Numbered from the stretch's first letter, positions 45,969 through 55,311 are shown. The stretch: DNA of 64,000 nucleotides from Lentiprolixibacter aurantiacus (GCF_026241225.1 NZ_JAPFQP010000001.1:124001-188000), one strand, 5' to 3'. Numbers and translations: made by a program. The notes: generated by a model not told the origin, from the letters alone.

Positions 45969-46436
45969 ATGAGAAAATCAAATCTTTTGAGTGTTTTTGC
46001 ACTCGCATTTACCATGATTTTTTTCGTTGCCTGCAGCAATGACGATGATACTTTTGCCAGGGTAACTGTTAATGGAACAGCGTTAACCACTAGCCCATCT
46101 GACTTTGTTGTTGGAGACCGCTCTGATTTTAACGGTGACATCGATGCAAGTTTCACTGGCAACGGAGGAACTGCCATTAGAATGTTCAGCTGGAACAACA
46201 ACCTGAGCACTGCAGATTACAATGCTGATATTACGGTTGGTTCAGAAGGGAGCTTCCAGATAATCGTAGAGGATTCTGAAGGCGTAGTGGTTTTAGACAG
46301 TACCATTGAGGGCGGTATTGAACCGGATACGATAGGAGGCGTTACTTCACAGGGAGCTCCAGGTATATGGACGGTAACCATACGGGTTACTAATTTTAAT
46401 GGTGATGGAAGCTTTTCACTCAGTGAAGGCAACTAA
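45969..46436 (+). CDS. Small lipoprotein with beta-sandwich-like domain
   Basis: A 155-residue lipoprotein: leader ending FVACSNDDD (lipobox VAC and acidic export-like residues). The mature part is rich in Gly, Thr and Asn with strand-like patterns: DASFTGNGGTAIRMFSWNNN, SFQIIVEDSEGVVVLDSTIEGG, GIWTVTIRVTNFNGDGSFSLSEGN. This resembles short secreted beta-sandwich domains. No enzyme motif, no named family recognised. It stands alone and ends in a strong terminator. Confidence 0.75.
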   Translation: MRKSNLLSVFALAFTMIFFVACSNDDDTFARVTVNGTALTTSPSDFVVGDRSDFNGDIDASFTGNGGTAIRMFSWNNNLSTADYNADITVGSEGSFQIIVEDSEGVVVLDSTIEGGIEPDTIGGVTSQGAPGIWTVTIRVTNFNGDGSFSLSEGN

Positions 46437-46458
46437 ACTAAATTTACCTAATCTTAGA

Positions 46459-46490
46459 AACCCCGGCGCAATAAGTGTCGGGGTTTTTTT
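46459..46490 (+). terminator. Intrinsic terminator of the small lipoprotein gene
   Basis: AACCCCGGC (46459-46467) pairs with GTCGGGGTT (46477-46485), one G-T pair, followed by T through 46490. A short GC-rich hairpin (GGCGC/GCGCC at 46516-46528) follows, possibly a remnant of a dispersed repeat. Confidence 0.9.
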
Positions 46491-46678
46491 GTCCTGCCCA
46501 AAACACCTCCGTCGGGGCGCAATGCGCCTCCTCCCCTTAATTACAAGTTAATCTTCCTAACTGCGAATTCCCAGCATCATTGCAATAACTGAAAATCACG
46601 GTAATGGATTACCCAGGTGGTACAATGGTCTTTCATTTTCAATTATATTTATAAACAACAACCAAACCAAAAAGCCTT

Positions 46679-47347
46679 ATGTTCATAGGACATTTTGCCG
46701 TTGGTCTTTTTAGTAAAAAAGACAACACACTGCCATCACTGGCCATGATGTTTATAGCCGTTCAAATGCTAGATCTGATCTGGCCTGTTTTTGTGTTATT
46801 GGGAATTGAAACCCTTTCCATAGATCCCGGCAATACAGCACTTACTCCCCTGAGTTTTGATTATTACCCCTATTCCCATAGTTTATTAATGGCTCTGGTC
46901 TGGAGTGTAGTACTGGGCGTTATATACCTGCTGTATACCAAAAATAAACAAGGTTCCATAATTCTTGGGGTGTTGGTGATGAGCCACTGGGTCCTGGATT
47001 TCATTACCCACCGTCCGGATTTGCCAATCTCTCCATTTGGAGATGCCAAAGTAGGACTCGGATTATGGAATCACCCTGTCGCTGCCGTAGTACTCGAGTT
47101 ATCGCTCTTTAGCCTCGGTGTCTTGCTTTATCTAAAATCTTCAGTCTACAAAAGAAAAACAGCATTCTGGTTATTAATAGTTTTCCTCCTGACGATACAT
47201 ATAATGAATCTGTTTAGTCCGCCGCCCCCGAATACCATGGCCGTAGCCTGGTCGGCAAACCTGGTATGGATCATTGTTCTCTGGGCCTGGTGGATAGAAA
47301 AATCACCCTCTAAGAATTCAAAATATCAAACAAAAGAGAAGATATGA
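46679..47347 (+). CDS. Membrane-bound metal-dependent hydrolase-like protein
   Basis: A 222-residue protein with about five to six helices. It starts MFIGHFAVGLFSK, with further polar residues in membrane segments (YYPYSHSLLMAL, MSHWVLDFITHRPDLPISP, LWNHPVAAVVLE); conserved His and Asp of this kind mark the YdjM-like membrane hydrolase family. Activity unproven. It overlaps the next gene by four bases. Confidence 0.75.
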   Translation: MFIGHFAVGLFSKKDNTLPSLAMMFIAVQMLDLIWPVFVLLGIETLSIDPGNTALTPLSFDYYPYSHSLLMALVWSVVLGVIYLLYTKNKQGSIILGVLVMSHWVLDFITHRPDLPISPFGDAKVGLGLWNHPVAAVVLELSLFSLGVLLYLKSSVYKRKTAFWLLIVFLLTIHIMNLFSPPPPNTMAVAWSANLVWIIVLWAWWIEKSPSKNSKYQTKEKI

Positions 47348-48054
47348 AAACTGAAAATCTAGTCTTAAAATTCTATGCGATTACCGTAACCGGAATATTA
47401 TTATTTGCCCTGTTTACAAGTTTCAAACCGGATGCTAATCAGAAATTCGAGGAAATTACGGTAAAACGCATTAATATAATTGAACCCGACGGCAAACTTA
47501 AAATGGTCATCAGCAATGCGGAACGACAGCACCCGGGCATGATGGATGGCAAGATGCATGATAAAAGGCAACGGCCCCCTGGAATTTTATTCTTTAATGA
47601 GGAGCAGGACGAAGTTGGAGGCTTAAGCTACTATGGCAATAAAAATGAAGGAGGCAACCAGCTTTTTTTGTCTTTTGATCAGTACAAGGAAGACCAGATC
47701 ATGCAATTAATGGAATATACCAGACAGAATGGTGAAAACCGCTACGGCCTGCAGTTATGGGAACGGGACAAAGGGTTTACCATGGAAAAAAGAATGCTAA
47801 TTATGGATTCCCTTGAAAATGCCGGATATAACTACAGACAAAAATTGAATTACCTGAAGGAACTTAATCAGGGAGAACCCTTACTTGAACCGAGAATGTT
47901 CGTGGGGAAAAATTACAACGGAGAAACCGGATTATTTATTCAGGATAAATATGGGGTGGATCGCCTGCGCGTATATATCGATTCCAATAATTTACCAAAA
48001 CTTGAACTTCTGGATGAAAAAGGCAACTTGGTAAAAGATATCTTCAACAAGTAA
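47344..48054 (+). CDS. Membrane-anchored protein of unknown function
   Basis: A 236-residue protein with one N-terminal hydrophobic segment (about residues 8-25), then a mostly beta part beginning FEEITVKRINIIEPDGKLKMVISNAERQHPG. Similar half-repeats recur: ITVKRINIIEPDGKLKMVI and GLFIQDKYGVDRLRVYID, and DSNNLPKLELLDEKGN. I recall this layout in other Bacteroidota as hypothetical proteins but cannot name it. Overlaps the previous gene by four bases and precedes a CPBP protease gene by 14. Confidence 0.7.
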   Translation: MKTENLVLKFYAITVTGILLFALFTSFKPDANQKFEEITVKRINIIEPDGKLKMVISNAERQHPGMMDGKMHDKRQRPPGILFFNEEQDEVGGLSYYGNKNEGGNQLFLSFDQYKEDQIMQLMEYTRQNGENRYGLQLWERDKGFTMEKRMLIMDSLENAGYNYRQKLNYLKELNQGEPLLEPRMFVGKNYNGETGLFIQDKYGVDRLRVYIDSNNLPKLELLDEKGNLVKDIFNK

Positions 48055-48068
48055 TAATCACCAAAGCC

Positions 48069-48749
48069 ATGAGAACAAAAATCTTCAACTTTTTGACATC
48101 CCCCATAGCCGTAATAGTTGTTATTCTTATAACTGCAGGACTTCAATCGGTCAGCGGCAACCTAGCCTATTTTTTCGGGATTATAGTAGCCCTGATAGCT
48201 TTGTGGGGCAGTAAATTTAAATGGTCAGAATTCGGGATCAATAAATTCCCATGGCTAAAAACCTGTATGAGAGCCCTGCTGCTAGCAGTTCTGATCTATT
48301 TAGGAATAGACTTTATTGTTCAGCCCCTTATTGAACATTATCTGGGCGCTATTGATTTAAGTGCCCTGGACCATATCCGCGGCAGTTTGGTCAATTATCT
48401 GATTTTTATAGTGATTATGTGGGTATTTGCTGCCTTTGGGGAGGAGTTCCTATATCGTGGATATTTCATGAAGCGGGTTGCCCTGTTCCTGGGAGATACC
48501 GATAAAGCCTGGCTGACCTCAGCTGTGGTCATTTCCGCACTCTTTGGCCTTGCCCACTATTATCAGGGTTTATCCGGCATGATCACAACTGGGTTGATCG
48601 GTTTCTTACTTGCCTTAATATTCTATAAAAACCGCAACAATTTGGGCCTGGCCATACTGACCCATGGGTTTTATGATATGATCGGTATTACATTGATTTA
48701 TTTAAACAAGGAAAGGCTGATTGCTGATTGGATTGGGCAATTTCTTTAA
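48069..48749 (+). CDS. CPBP-family intramembrane metalloprotease
   Basis: A 226-residue polytopic protein of the CPBP (Rce1-like/Abi) family. Motif 1 is EEFLYRGYF, motif 2 FGLAHYYQGLSG and motif 3 THGFYDMIG, giving the Glu-Glu-Arg, His and His/Asp catalytic residues of this family. About seven helices. Roles range from CAAX-type processing to bacteriocin self-immunity; no bacteriocin gene is near. Third gene in a run from 46679. Confidence 0.9.
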   Translation: MRTKIFNFLTSPIAVIVVILITAGLQSVSGNLAYFFGIIVALIALWGSKFKWSEFGINKFPWLKTCMRALLLAVLIYLGIDFIVQPLIEHYLGAIDLSALDHIRGSLVNYLIFIVIMWVFAAFGEEFLYRGYFMKRVALFLGDTDKAWLTSAVVISALFGLAHYYQGLSGMITTGLIGFLLALIFYKNRNNLGLAILTHGFYDMIGITLIYLNKERLIADWIGQFL

Positions 48750-48879
48750 GATATTTGGAACATCCCATTTACCACTATTTAAAGACCAAATTACCGGGGC
48801 AAGTAGTCCTGCAGATTGAATTTGCGCATTAAATGGAATAGCAATAAACTATTGTCTTTAATAACAAAAGGAAGAAGTC

Positions 48880-49062
48880 ATGAATTACAAAGTGCACAAA
48901 ATTGAGGTCAGCAGCCGGAATATGCAGGAAAAACTGGAACAATTTTTAAACACTCTTGAGGGAGAAGTAATCTCCGTAATGCCCAACGTAAGGCCCACTT
49001 TTCAGGGAATGGGGGCTACCGCAAAGATTGATTTTCTGCTGGTTGTGGAAAAGACAGGATAG
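48880..49062 (+). CDS. Small conserved-looking protein (DUF4177-like)
   Basis: A 60-residue soluble protein: strand MNYKVHKIEVSS, helix MQEKLEQFLNTLEG, then EVISVMPNVRP and IDFLLVVEKTG. This beta-alpha-beta-beta pattern resembles the DUF4177-type small domains. A purine-rich AAAAGGAAGAAG precedes the ATG, an unusually good ribosome site for this genome. No operon partner. Confidence 0.65.
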   Translation: MNYKVHKIEVSSRNMQEKLEQFLNTLEGEVISVMPNVRPTFQGMGATAKIDFLLVVEKTG

Positions 49063-49075
49063 TCCTTTAATTCGG

Positions 49076-49100
49076 ATTTGTTAACCATGGTGTAACAAAT
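49076..49100. promoter_or_regulatory. 25-bp inverted repeat, possible operator
   Basis: ATTTGTTA (49076-49083) and TAACAAAT (49093-49100) are perfect arms around a 9-base spacer that itself contains CCATGG. No T run follows, so a terminator is unlikely. It lies 89 bases before the start at 49189. Confidence 0.4.
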
Positions 49101-49188
49101 CATGGGGTTACTTGTCTTTATTTAAGTGGTGGGGTTGGCCTGTCCAATTCTCACTATTGTACTGATAACCAATTAAAACCACTACAGC

Positions 49189-49839
49189 ATGTCATCTACT
49201 AAAAACGAGATCCACCAGATAGAAAAAATTGGGGCCATATCCGGAATTTTGTCAATTCTTATGTACTTCAGCGTTGCAGCCCTTTCATTTCTGCCTGACC
49301 CCCTCGCCAGGCTCATTGGATTTACCTTTCCCCTGCTCTGGATTATTTCATTCATGGGATTATACCATTTTCTAAAAAAGGAAGCCCACACGGCAACACT
49401 TGAGATAGCTTATATTTTTGGGATTATAGGGGGAGCTCTGGTATTGTCCTTAATAGTCGTACAGGTAGCCAACGGTATGTGGCATCAGGAAGCTTTGGAA
49501 ACTGCCAGTTCGGAAGAGTCGAAAAAGTTCCTCAGGGCAACTTTCAGGGGTGCAAACAGGGTTCAGGCGGGGCTGGATGTTGCTTTCGACATATTCATTA
49601 CCATTTCCTGGTTTTTGTTTGGAATTAACATTATGAGAAGCAAGAGCTTTAGTCTTGTCCTGGGCCTAGCTGGATGCCTACTTTCTGCGGGCTTGCTAGT
49701 TCTCAACATGATTACCTTCCCCACTGCGCCAGCGGAAGCCGGATTGTTTGACCTGGGGCCTTTTTTTGGTATTTGGGTACTGGTATTCTTCATTTGGTTT
49801 ACGGTGGTTCTATATAAAAAGAAAAACAATACAGCCTAG
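49189..49839 (+). CDS. Polytopic membrane protein (DUF4386-like)
   Basis: A 216-residue protein with six hydrophobic helices and a polar loop around residues 95-125 (MWHQEALETASSEESKKFLRATFRGANR). The start IEKIGAISGILSILMYFSVAAL and the order of helices are reminiscent of DUF4386 proteins. No catalytic motif seen. It is 23 bases upstream of a DUF5694 lipoprotein gene. Confidence 0.72.
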   Translation: MSSTKNEIHQIEKIGAISGILSILMYFSVAALSFLPDPLARLIGFTFPLLWIISFMGLYHFLKKEAHTATLEIAYIFGIIGGALVLSLIVVQVANGMWHQEALETASSEESKKFLRATFRGANRVQAGLDVAFDIFITISWFLFGINIMRSKSFSLVLGLAGCLLSAGLLVLNMITFPTAPAEAGLFDLGPFFGIWVLVFFIWFTVVLYKKKNNTA

Positions 49840-49862
49840 ACAAACACCAACCTCTATTCATT

Positions 49863-50738
49863 ATGTTCAATATATCAAACAAAAGAATTTTTAATCTAAA
49901 CAACATTTATAGTCTTTTCCTGCTATTTCTAATTGCGGCTTGTCAGCCCCAATCAAAAAAAGAAAAAACAAGGGAAATCAGCGAAACCATAACAGAAAGT
50001 GACGCCGCCAAGGTTACTGTCCTTGGCGTCTTTCACTTTGGAGGAAGTACGGGGGATATGGCTGCCATGCATATGGCCGATCCTTTTGGTAAACGCAGGC
50101 AGGATGATATTAAGGAAGTGGTTGCCCAGCTGGCCGAATTTAAACCTACCAAAATATTGGTCGAATACCCTAAAGAAAGACAGGCGCGTTTGGATGAACG
50201 TTATCATAATTACCTCTCAGGTAAGGATACCCTTAGGGTAAGTGAAACCCAACAACTGGGATTCCGACTGGCCAAACAATTGGGCCACCCTCAATTGTTT
50301 GCCATTGACTACAATGTTGATTTACCTTTTGAAGAGATCGTAGAATACTGCCAGCGGACTGGAAAAATGGGTGAGTTTGAGGAATTTGTTACCCAGATCA
50401 AAGATTATGTTGCAAAGGAGAATACCGTCCTGGACACCATGCGGATCGCCTCGTATTTCGCCCGAACAAATACACCAGCCATAGACCAGTTCACGAATGA
50501 CGTCTATATAGGTAAGGCCTTGAGTTGGGGTGATAGTATCAACGAAGCTGGTGCCAGGGTTGCCTCCACTTGGTGGGAACGGAATTTTATAATTCTTAAA
50601 AACATGGCCGAAACTATTGAAAGCAAGGAAGACCGTATTTTAGTTATTATCGGCGCTGGCCATCGGGCCGTTTTACGAAATGCAATTATTGACCGCAGCG
50701 ATATGGAATATGTGGAGGTTGCAGATTATTTGCACTGA
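49863..50738 (+). CDS. DUF5694-type lipoprotein (TraB/Tiki-like), copy 2
   Basis: A 291-residue lipoprotein with lipobox IAAC (Cys27). The mature domain has VTVLGVFHFGGSTGD, FKPTKILVEYPKERQ, GFRLAKQLGHPQLFAIDYN, and the C-terminal IIGAGHRAVLRNAI, parallel to the gene at 40227-41084 along its length, with GxFHFG and G(S/G)H conserved. The two are paralogues nine kilobases apart. It follows the DUF4386-like gene by 23 bases. Confidence 0.82.
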   Translation: MFNISNKRIFNLNNIYSLFLLFLIAACQPQSKKEKTREISETITESDAAKVTVLGVFHFGGSTGDMAAMHMADPFGKRRQDDIKEVVAQLAEFKPTKILVEYPKERQARLDERYHNYLSGKDTLRVSETQQLGFRLAKQLGHPQLFAIDYNVDLPFEEIVEYCQRTGKMGEFEEFVTQIKDYVAKENTVLDTMRIASYFARTNTPAIDQFTNDVYIGKALSWGDSINEAGARVASTWWERNFIILKNMAETIESKEDRILVIIGAGHRAVLRNAIIDRSDMEYVEVADYLH

Positions 50739-50840
50739 CCAATAACTCCTGCTACATGATTGCCATAAATACCCCACCACCGGTAATCATAAAACTTATA
50801 CACTTATCTCAAAATAAGTCTGGCTTTATGTAAATTGTAA

Positions 50841-51680
50841 ATGACAATATTACATGAAGTGGGTATTCACCGAATTAGCTTATCGATCATGGTACTGCTA
50901 TTCTGTAATGGATGTAGTTATCAGGAAAGAACTCTGCCTGAACTGAAAGAGCCTGTTCTGGGCATGGAGTTCATTCTTATACCTAAAGGGGAGTTTCTGA
51001 TGGGGGCCAATGAGTGGAGTGATGACACCTCTTCAACTCCAGTACATGAAGTCATCATTTCAGGTGATTTTTGGATGGGGAAAAAGGAGGTCACCCAAAG
51101 ACAATGGCAACAAATAATGGGGGATAATGAATTACATCCGGAAAAGCCCTCACCTTTCCGAAATGAAGACCCTAATTATCCCGTGGTCTCTGTCTCTTAC
51201 CTGGATGTGCAAACATTTCTGGGACGGCTTAATGATTTATCAGATAAATTTCACTTTCGTCTCCCTACAGAAGCCGAATGGGAATATGCCTGCAGGGCGG
51301 GAACAACAACACCATTTTCATATGGTATGCAGTTATCGGATACATTGGCAAATTTTAATGCCACAGTAGCGTCCGTATACTCAGCTTTTGGAAAATTTAC
51401 AGGGCATCCTCAACCTGTGGGAAGTTATGCCCCAAATGACTGGGGTTTACATGATATGCATGGTAATGTTTGGGAATGGGTCAGCGACTGGTACGCTCCA
51501 TACCCAGAGGAAGCCCTGACAGACCCTAAAGGCCCAGCAGACGGGACAGAAAAAATAATCAGGGGAGGCAGCTGGTATTTTGGAGCGGATAATGCAACGT
51601 CCTTTAAAAGAAAGACCCATGAACCCGGATTATGGGGGTTTTCAATAGGATTCAGGATTGTATGCGAAAAAAAGGATTGA
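50841..51680 (+). CDS. Formylglycine-generating-enzyme-like (SUMF1) lipoprotein
   Basis: A 279-residue exported protein with a leader ending FCNGC, then an FGE-sulfatase fold: GMEFILIPKGEFLMGANE, HEVIISGDFWMGKKEVTQRQW, YPVVSVSYLDVQTF, FRLPTEAEWEYACRAG, DMHGNVWEWVSDWY and RGGSWYF. The domain is nearly complete and family-typical. True formylglycine formation needs two active-site Cys near the C terminus; only one Cys (IVCEKK) is seen there, so it may be a binding or other modifying protein. No sulfatase is nearby. Confidence 0.88.
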   Translation: MTILHEVGIHRISLSIMVLLFCNGCSYQERTLPELKEPVLGMEFILIPKGEFLMGANEWSDDTSSTPVHEVIISGDFWMGKKEVTQRQWQQIMGDNELHPEKPSPFRNEDPNYPVVSVSYLDVQTFLGRLNDLSDKFHFRLPTEAEWEYACRAGTTTPFSYGMQLSDTLANFNATVASVYSAFGKFTGHPQPVGSYAPNDWGLHDMHGNVWEWVSDWYAPYPEEALTDPKGPADGTEKIIRGGSWYFGADNATSFKRKTHEPGLWGFSIGFRIVCEKKD

Positions 51681-51719
51681 ATAATAAAATTCAATAAACC
51701 CACACTTAAACAACCAACC

Positions 51720-52580
51720 ATGGAAAACAAAAAACGCGTCTTTGTAACTGGCATCACTGGCAATCAGGGCTCTGCCCTTACCCGGCACCTCCTCGATATG
51801 GGCCATAAAGTTATTGGCTTAACTCGAAATGTGAACTCAGAAAAGGCCCGGAACTGGAAAAAGCAGGGGGTTACTCTTGTTCAAGGCGATTTGGACTATC
51901 CTGCCTCCTTTGCCCAGGAAATGAACCAGGCCGATGCCATCTACTTTTTTCAGGCCTTGCAAAAAAAGAAGAGTGAAATACAACAGGCCAAACGGTTTAT
52001 TGATGCATTGGAACAAGAGAAAAGCAACCACCTGGTGTACTCCTCGGTTGCCGGAGCAGATTTAAAAACAGGAATCCCCCATTTTGAAAGCAAGAACGAA
52101 ATAGAGCATTACATCAAAGCAACTGGATTAAACCATACAGTCCTGCGCCCTGTATCTTTTTTCGAGAACGACCTTATCCCGCAGGCCGCCAGCAGTATCA
52201 GAAAAGGGAAGTTTACAACACCCCTGAAAAGATCCTGCAAACAGCAACTCATTGGGGTAGATCATATCGGAAAGATCGCCGCACAGGTAATTTCTCAGCC
52301 TGAGAAGTATTCAGGTAAAACACTGACTATAGCCACAGACCAGTATCAGATTTCAGATATCCCCAAGCTATATGCGGAAGCCATGAACAAACCCGTCAAG
52401 TACAAAAAGCTACCTGGTCTCATTGTTCGGTTGGCCATGGGTGCCGATTTGCATAAAATGTTTAGCTATATGAATAAGCATAATTTTTGTCCGACTGAGG
52501 ACATAAATGCGGTTCGGAAAGAATTTGGTATTGAAGGGGATTATAAGAGCTGGGCTAAGCAACATTTTGGTAAGGGATAA
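51720..52580 (+). CDS. NmrA/HSCARG-like NAD(P)-binding protein
   Basis: A 286-residue atypical short-chain dehydrogenase. The nucleotide-binding loop is VTGITGNQGSALTRHL near the start, with TRN and QGDLD further on and a later VYSSVAG. The usual YxxxK is not evident, as in NmrA-type redox sensors. It may act as an NAD(P)H sensor or a reductase. Preceded by 39 bases, likely a separate unit. Confidence 0.88.
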   Translation: MENKKRVFVTGITGNQGSALTRHLLDMGHKVIGLTRNVNSEKARNWKKQGVTLVQGDLDYPASFAQEMNQADAIYFFQALQKKKSEIQQAKRFIDALEQEKSNHLVYSSVAGADLKTGIPHFESKNEIEHYIKATGLNHTVLRPVSFFENDLIPQAASSIRKGKFTTPLKRSCKQQLIGVDHIGKIAAQVISQPEKYSGKTLTIATDQYQISDIPKLYAEAMNKPVKYKKLPGLIVRLAMGADLHKMFSYMNKHNFCPTEDINAVRKEFGIEGDYKSWAKQHFGKG

Positions 52581-52895
52581 GATTGATTTATCTTCGGAAA
52601 AGATCCTGTTTTTAAGCGTATATGACCCTTAAAACTTGAATTATGAGACCATCGCGGCTAATCGTAATTTAAGGCATATCCGTTTGCTTATTTTCCTAAC
52701 TAAGCCTACCCACATCCGCGCTTTTCTATATCATTCCCATGGAAAATTATGCGTATCTTTAAGTGTAAAATAGGTGGAAAGGTTCAGGCTGCTCTTTTTC
52801 CCACATTAACCTCTTTAAGGCATCCTCTGCAAAAGGCACACCTGCGGTTTTCCTGACCTCAGACCTTATGTTCTGTTCATTAACTCGCTGGTTTC
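52581..52895. other. Intergenic stretch, nothing supported
   Basis: 315 bases between the NmrA-like gene and the GTG-started TPR gene. A TATCTTTA at about 52752 resembles a -7 box but lacks a -33 partner. No hairpin terminator or small gene was found. Confidence 0.5.
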
Positions 52896-54470
52896 GTGAA
52901 TTACAAAAAGTTCATAGGAGAGCTCAAAAGGCGGAAAGTTTTCAGATCTGCAATTACGTATTTGTTGGCAGCATGGGTTATTGCCCAGGTATCAGATGTG
53001 GTACTTCCTACCTTCAATGTTCCGCCTTATTTTATGAAGGTTTTGCTCTTTGGTTTGATTATTGGCTTTCCAGTCATCCTGGTGTTTTCATGGGTATATG
53101 AGATTTCCCCTAAAGGAATTAGAAAAACAAAGAATCTTCCCTCTGAGGAAACGGATACTAAGACATCAGGACCAGCAACCCTACATGCCAAAAAAAAGCT
53201 GGCAGTATTGCCCTTTCAGAACATAAGCCCCGGCGGAGACACCGATTATTTTAGTGATGGGTTGACGGAAGAGATCATTGTACGCCTGTCCGGAATTAAA
53301 GAGCTTGATATCGCTTCAAGGCGTACCTCCATGCAGTACAGAGATTCCGATCTGGACATTCACTCCCTGGGCATGGATTTAAACGCAAGATATATCCTGC
53401 ATGGCACCGTACGCAAGAATAAGGACGACATAAAAATATCCACAGAGTTAATTGATGTTGAAAAGGATGCAGAGCTATGGGCGGAGATATACAGTGGCAA
53501 AATGACCGATGTGTTTGCCATCCAGGAAAAAGTAGCTAAAAAAATTGTGGCATCATTGCAACTAAAGCTGAGCCCGAAGGAAAAAAAAGCGCTGAACAAA
53601 AGAGCAACATTAAACAGCAAAGCCCACGATGCAAACCTCAGGGCCCGAGAGTTTCTCCTCAAATACACCAGGAGCTATCTCCTGCTGGCTGTTGATCTTT
53701 TTCAGGAAGCAATTGAGCAGGATCCTGAGTACGCAGCTCCTTATGCCGGTATGAGCGAAGCATGTGGACTCCTTTATGAAACACATGACCGGAACCCCAA
53801 ATGGCTTGAGAAAGCAGAAGAATCGGCACTGAAGGCCCTAATTTACGATCCTGCTTCCTCTGAAGCTTACAGTGCGCTGGGATTGGTTTATTATAATAAA
53901 AAATTGCTCAATGAGGCTCTCATCGCCACCCAGAAGGCCATTTCCTTTGATACCGATAATTTCTTTGCTTATTGGATTCGGGGACGGCTCTACAGAATAA
54001 TGGACAGGGACCATGAAGCTATAGCAGACTATAATAAGGTGTTGGAGCTATACAGCGATTTTCATTCCGCCTATGGGGACCTGCAAATGTCCTATGAAAA
54101 GTTGCAGGATAAAGAAAATCTGCAGAAAACCATAGAAAGGGCGGCATCATTCTATCCTTCTTATCTCAAGCGCAATCCGGACGACGCCAGGGCACACCAG
54201 TTTTATGCTTTTACCTTACAACGACTAGGGCGAGTGGCTGAGGCCAGAGATGAGATGTACAGGGGGATCGAGCAAAACCCGGACGACCCGATCATTGTCT
54301 ATAATGCCGCATGCTTTTATGCCCTGATTGGCGATTATAAAGCGTCTATTGAAAACCTCAGGAGGGCCATAGATAATGGTTTTGGAAACTATGAATATAT
54401 CCGGCATGATCCGGATTTATACTGCCTGAAAAACGAGCCGGATTTCATTGCCCTAATACAGGACAAATAG
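52896..54470 (+). CDS. Membrane-anchored TolB-N/TPR protein
   Basis: A 524-residue protein from GTG 52896. Residues 15-75 carry two hydrophobic helices (ITYLLAAWVIAQVSDVVLP and the next). Then a TolB-N/FlgO-like module: KKLAVLPFQNISPGGDTDYFSDGLTEEI (from about residue 98), LGMDLNARYILHGTVRK, ISTELIDVEKDAELWAE. From about residue 230 TPR repeats follow (several pairs ending YAAPYAGMSEA, SEAYSALGLVYYNKKLLNEAL and others). This layout often follows a cyclase or LytTR output domain, but here the start is the membrane pair. Likely a signalling or scaffold protein in the envelope. Confidence 0.82.
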   Translation: MNYKKFIGELKRRKVFRSAITYLLAAWVIAQVSDVVLPTFNVPPYFMKVLLFGLIIGFPVILVFSWVYEISPKGIRKTKNLPSEETDTKTSGPATLHAKKKLAVLPFQNISPGGDTDYFSDGLTEEIIVRLSGIKELDIASRRTSMQYRDSDLDIHSLGMDLNARYILHGTVRKNKDDIKISTELIDVEKDAELWAEIYSGKMTDVFAIQEKVAKKIVASLQLKLSPKEKKALNKRATLNSKAHDANLRAREFLLKYTRSYLLLAVDLFQEAIEQDPEYAAPYAGMSEACGLLYETHDRNPKWLEKAEESALKALIYDPASSEAYSALGLVYYNKKLLNEALIATQKAISFDTDNFFAYWIRGRLYRIMDRDHEAIADYNKVLELYSDFHSAYGDLQMSYEKLQDKENLQKTIERAASFYPSYLKRNPDDARAHQFYAFTLQRLGRVAEARDEMYRGIEQNPDDPIIVYNAACFYALIGDYKASIENLRRAIDNGFGNYEYIRHDPDLYCLKNEPDFIALIQDK

Positions 54471-54609
54471 TTTTTTAAAAGGCTGCAAGCGCCACCTCGA
54501 ATGGTTTCAACAGGTCTTTCCCTGCTACACCATATAAATTTGTTAACTTGAACGGAATAAAACATGGAATATGGCAAGCTGTGCCGTATCCAAGCCGACA
54601 ACCAACCAA

Positions 54610-55311
54610 ATGAACAAAGCAAAATTTTACGGAAACGCTTACATCTTTCTGGCCATCAGCCTGGTCATTATAGCAGTAGGTTTTAGTCAGTCCTACTTCA
54701 GCAAACTGGATGAAATGGCATTCCCCTACCACCTCCATGGGATAAGTGCCTCCCTTTGGATGATCCTGCTGGTAACCCAGCCTTATCTGTATAAAATCGG
54801 AAAGATCAAACTCCACCGCAAACTGGGGTGGGTCTCATTGATCCTGGTGCCCCTGATTGTGATAGGAGGAGTGATAATGATAAAATCGATGATAAACAGA
54901 CAGGCTTTTTACCCTCCTGGTTCTGTCTATAAATTGGCATTTATTGATGTTGTTACACTGTCATCATTCATAGGAATCTATGCCCTGGCTATTTATCATA
55001 GGAAAAGGCTGAAGTTACATGCCCGGTTGATGATCATTACTATTTTTGGTCCTCTGTTGCCAGCATTGACCAGGGTTTTCTTTGTATTTGGCCTTGCTGA
55101 TAATTTCAACTCAGCCCTCACCTACTCTTATTTAATAATTGAACTGGTCCTTCTCTACATAATTTGGCGCGAAAGAGAAGCTAAGGAAATGAGTGTTACC
55201 TACCTTCCTTTTCTACTGTTTATAGTGGTACAACACATACTAATGTATTACGCAGGTGGATGGGAATGGTGGGTATCGACCCTTAATTATCTTACCGGTT
55301 ACTCTGGCTAA
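54610..55311 (+). CDS. Polytopic membrane protein of unknown function
   Basis: A 233-residue protein from ATG 54610 with about six to seven helices and conserved-looking YHLHGISASLWMILLVTQPYL and HRKLGWVSLILVPL segments that recall the DUF2306/cytochrome-like membrane proteins with paired His. An ATG at 54571 adds 13 residues including Cys and Lys; the internal start places the first helix better, so it is chosen with limited certainty. No partner gene. Confidence 0.68.
   Translation: MNKAKFYGNAYIFLAISLVIIAVGFSQSYFSKLDEMAFPYHLHGISASLWMILLVTQPYLYKIGKIKLHRKLGWVSLILVPLIVIGGVIMIKSMINRQAFYPPGSVYKLAFIDVVTLSSFIGIYALAIYHRKRLKLHARLMIITIFGPLLPALTRVFFVFGLADNFNSALTYSYLIIELVLLYIIWREREAKEMSVTYLPFLLFIVVQHILMYYAGGWEWWVSTLNYLTGYSG

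Noticed and set aside
46500-46540. GC-rich hairpin after the terminator, resembling dispersed Bacteroidota repeats
   Set aside because: Single copy in this window, so a repeat cannot be shown.
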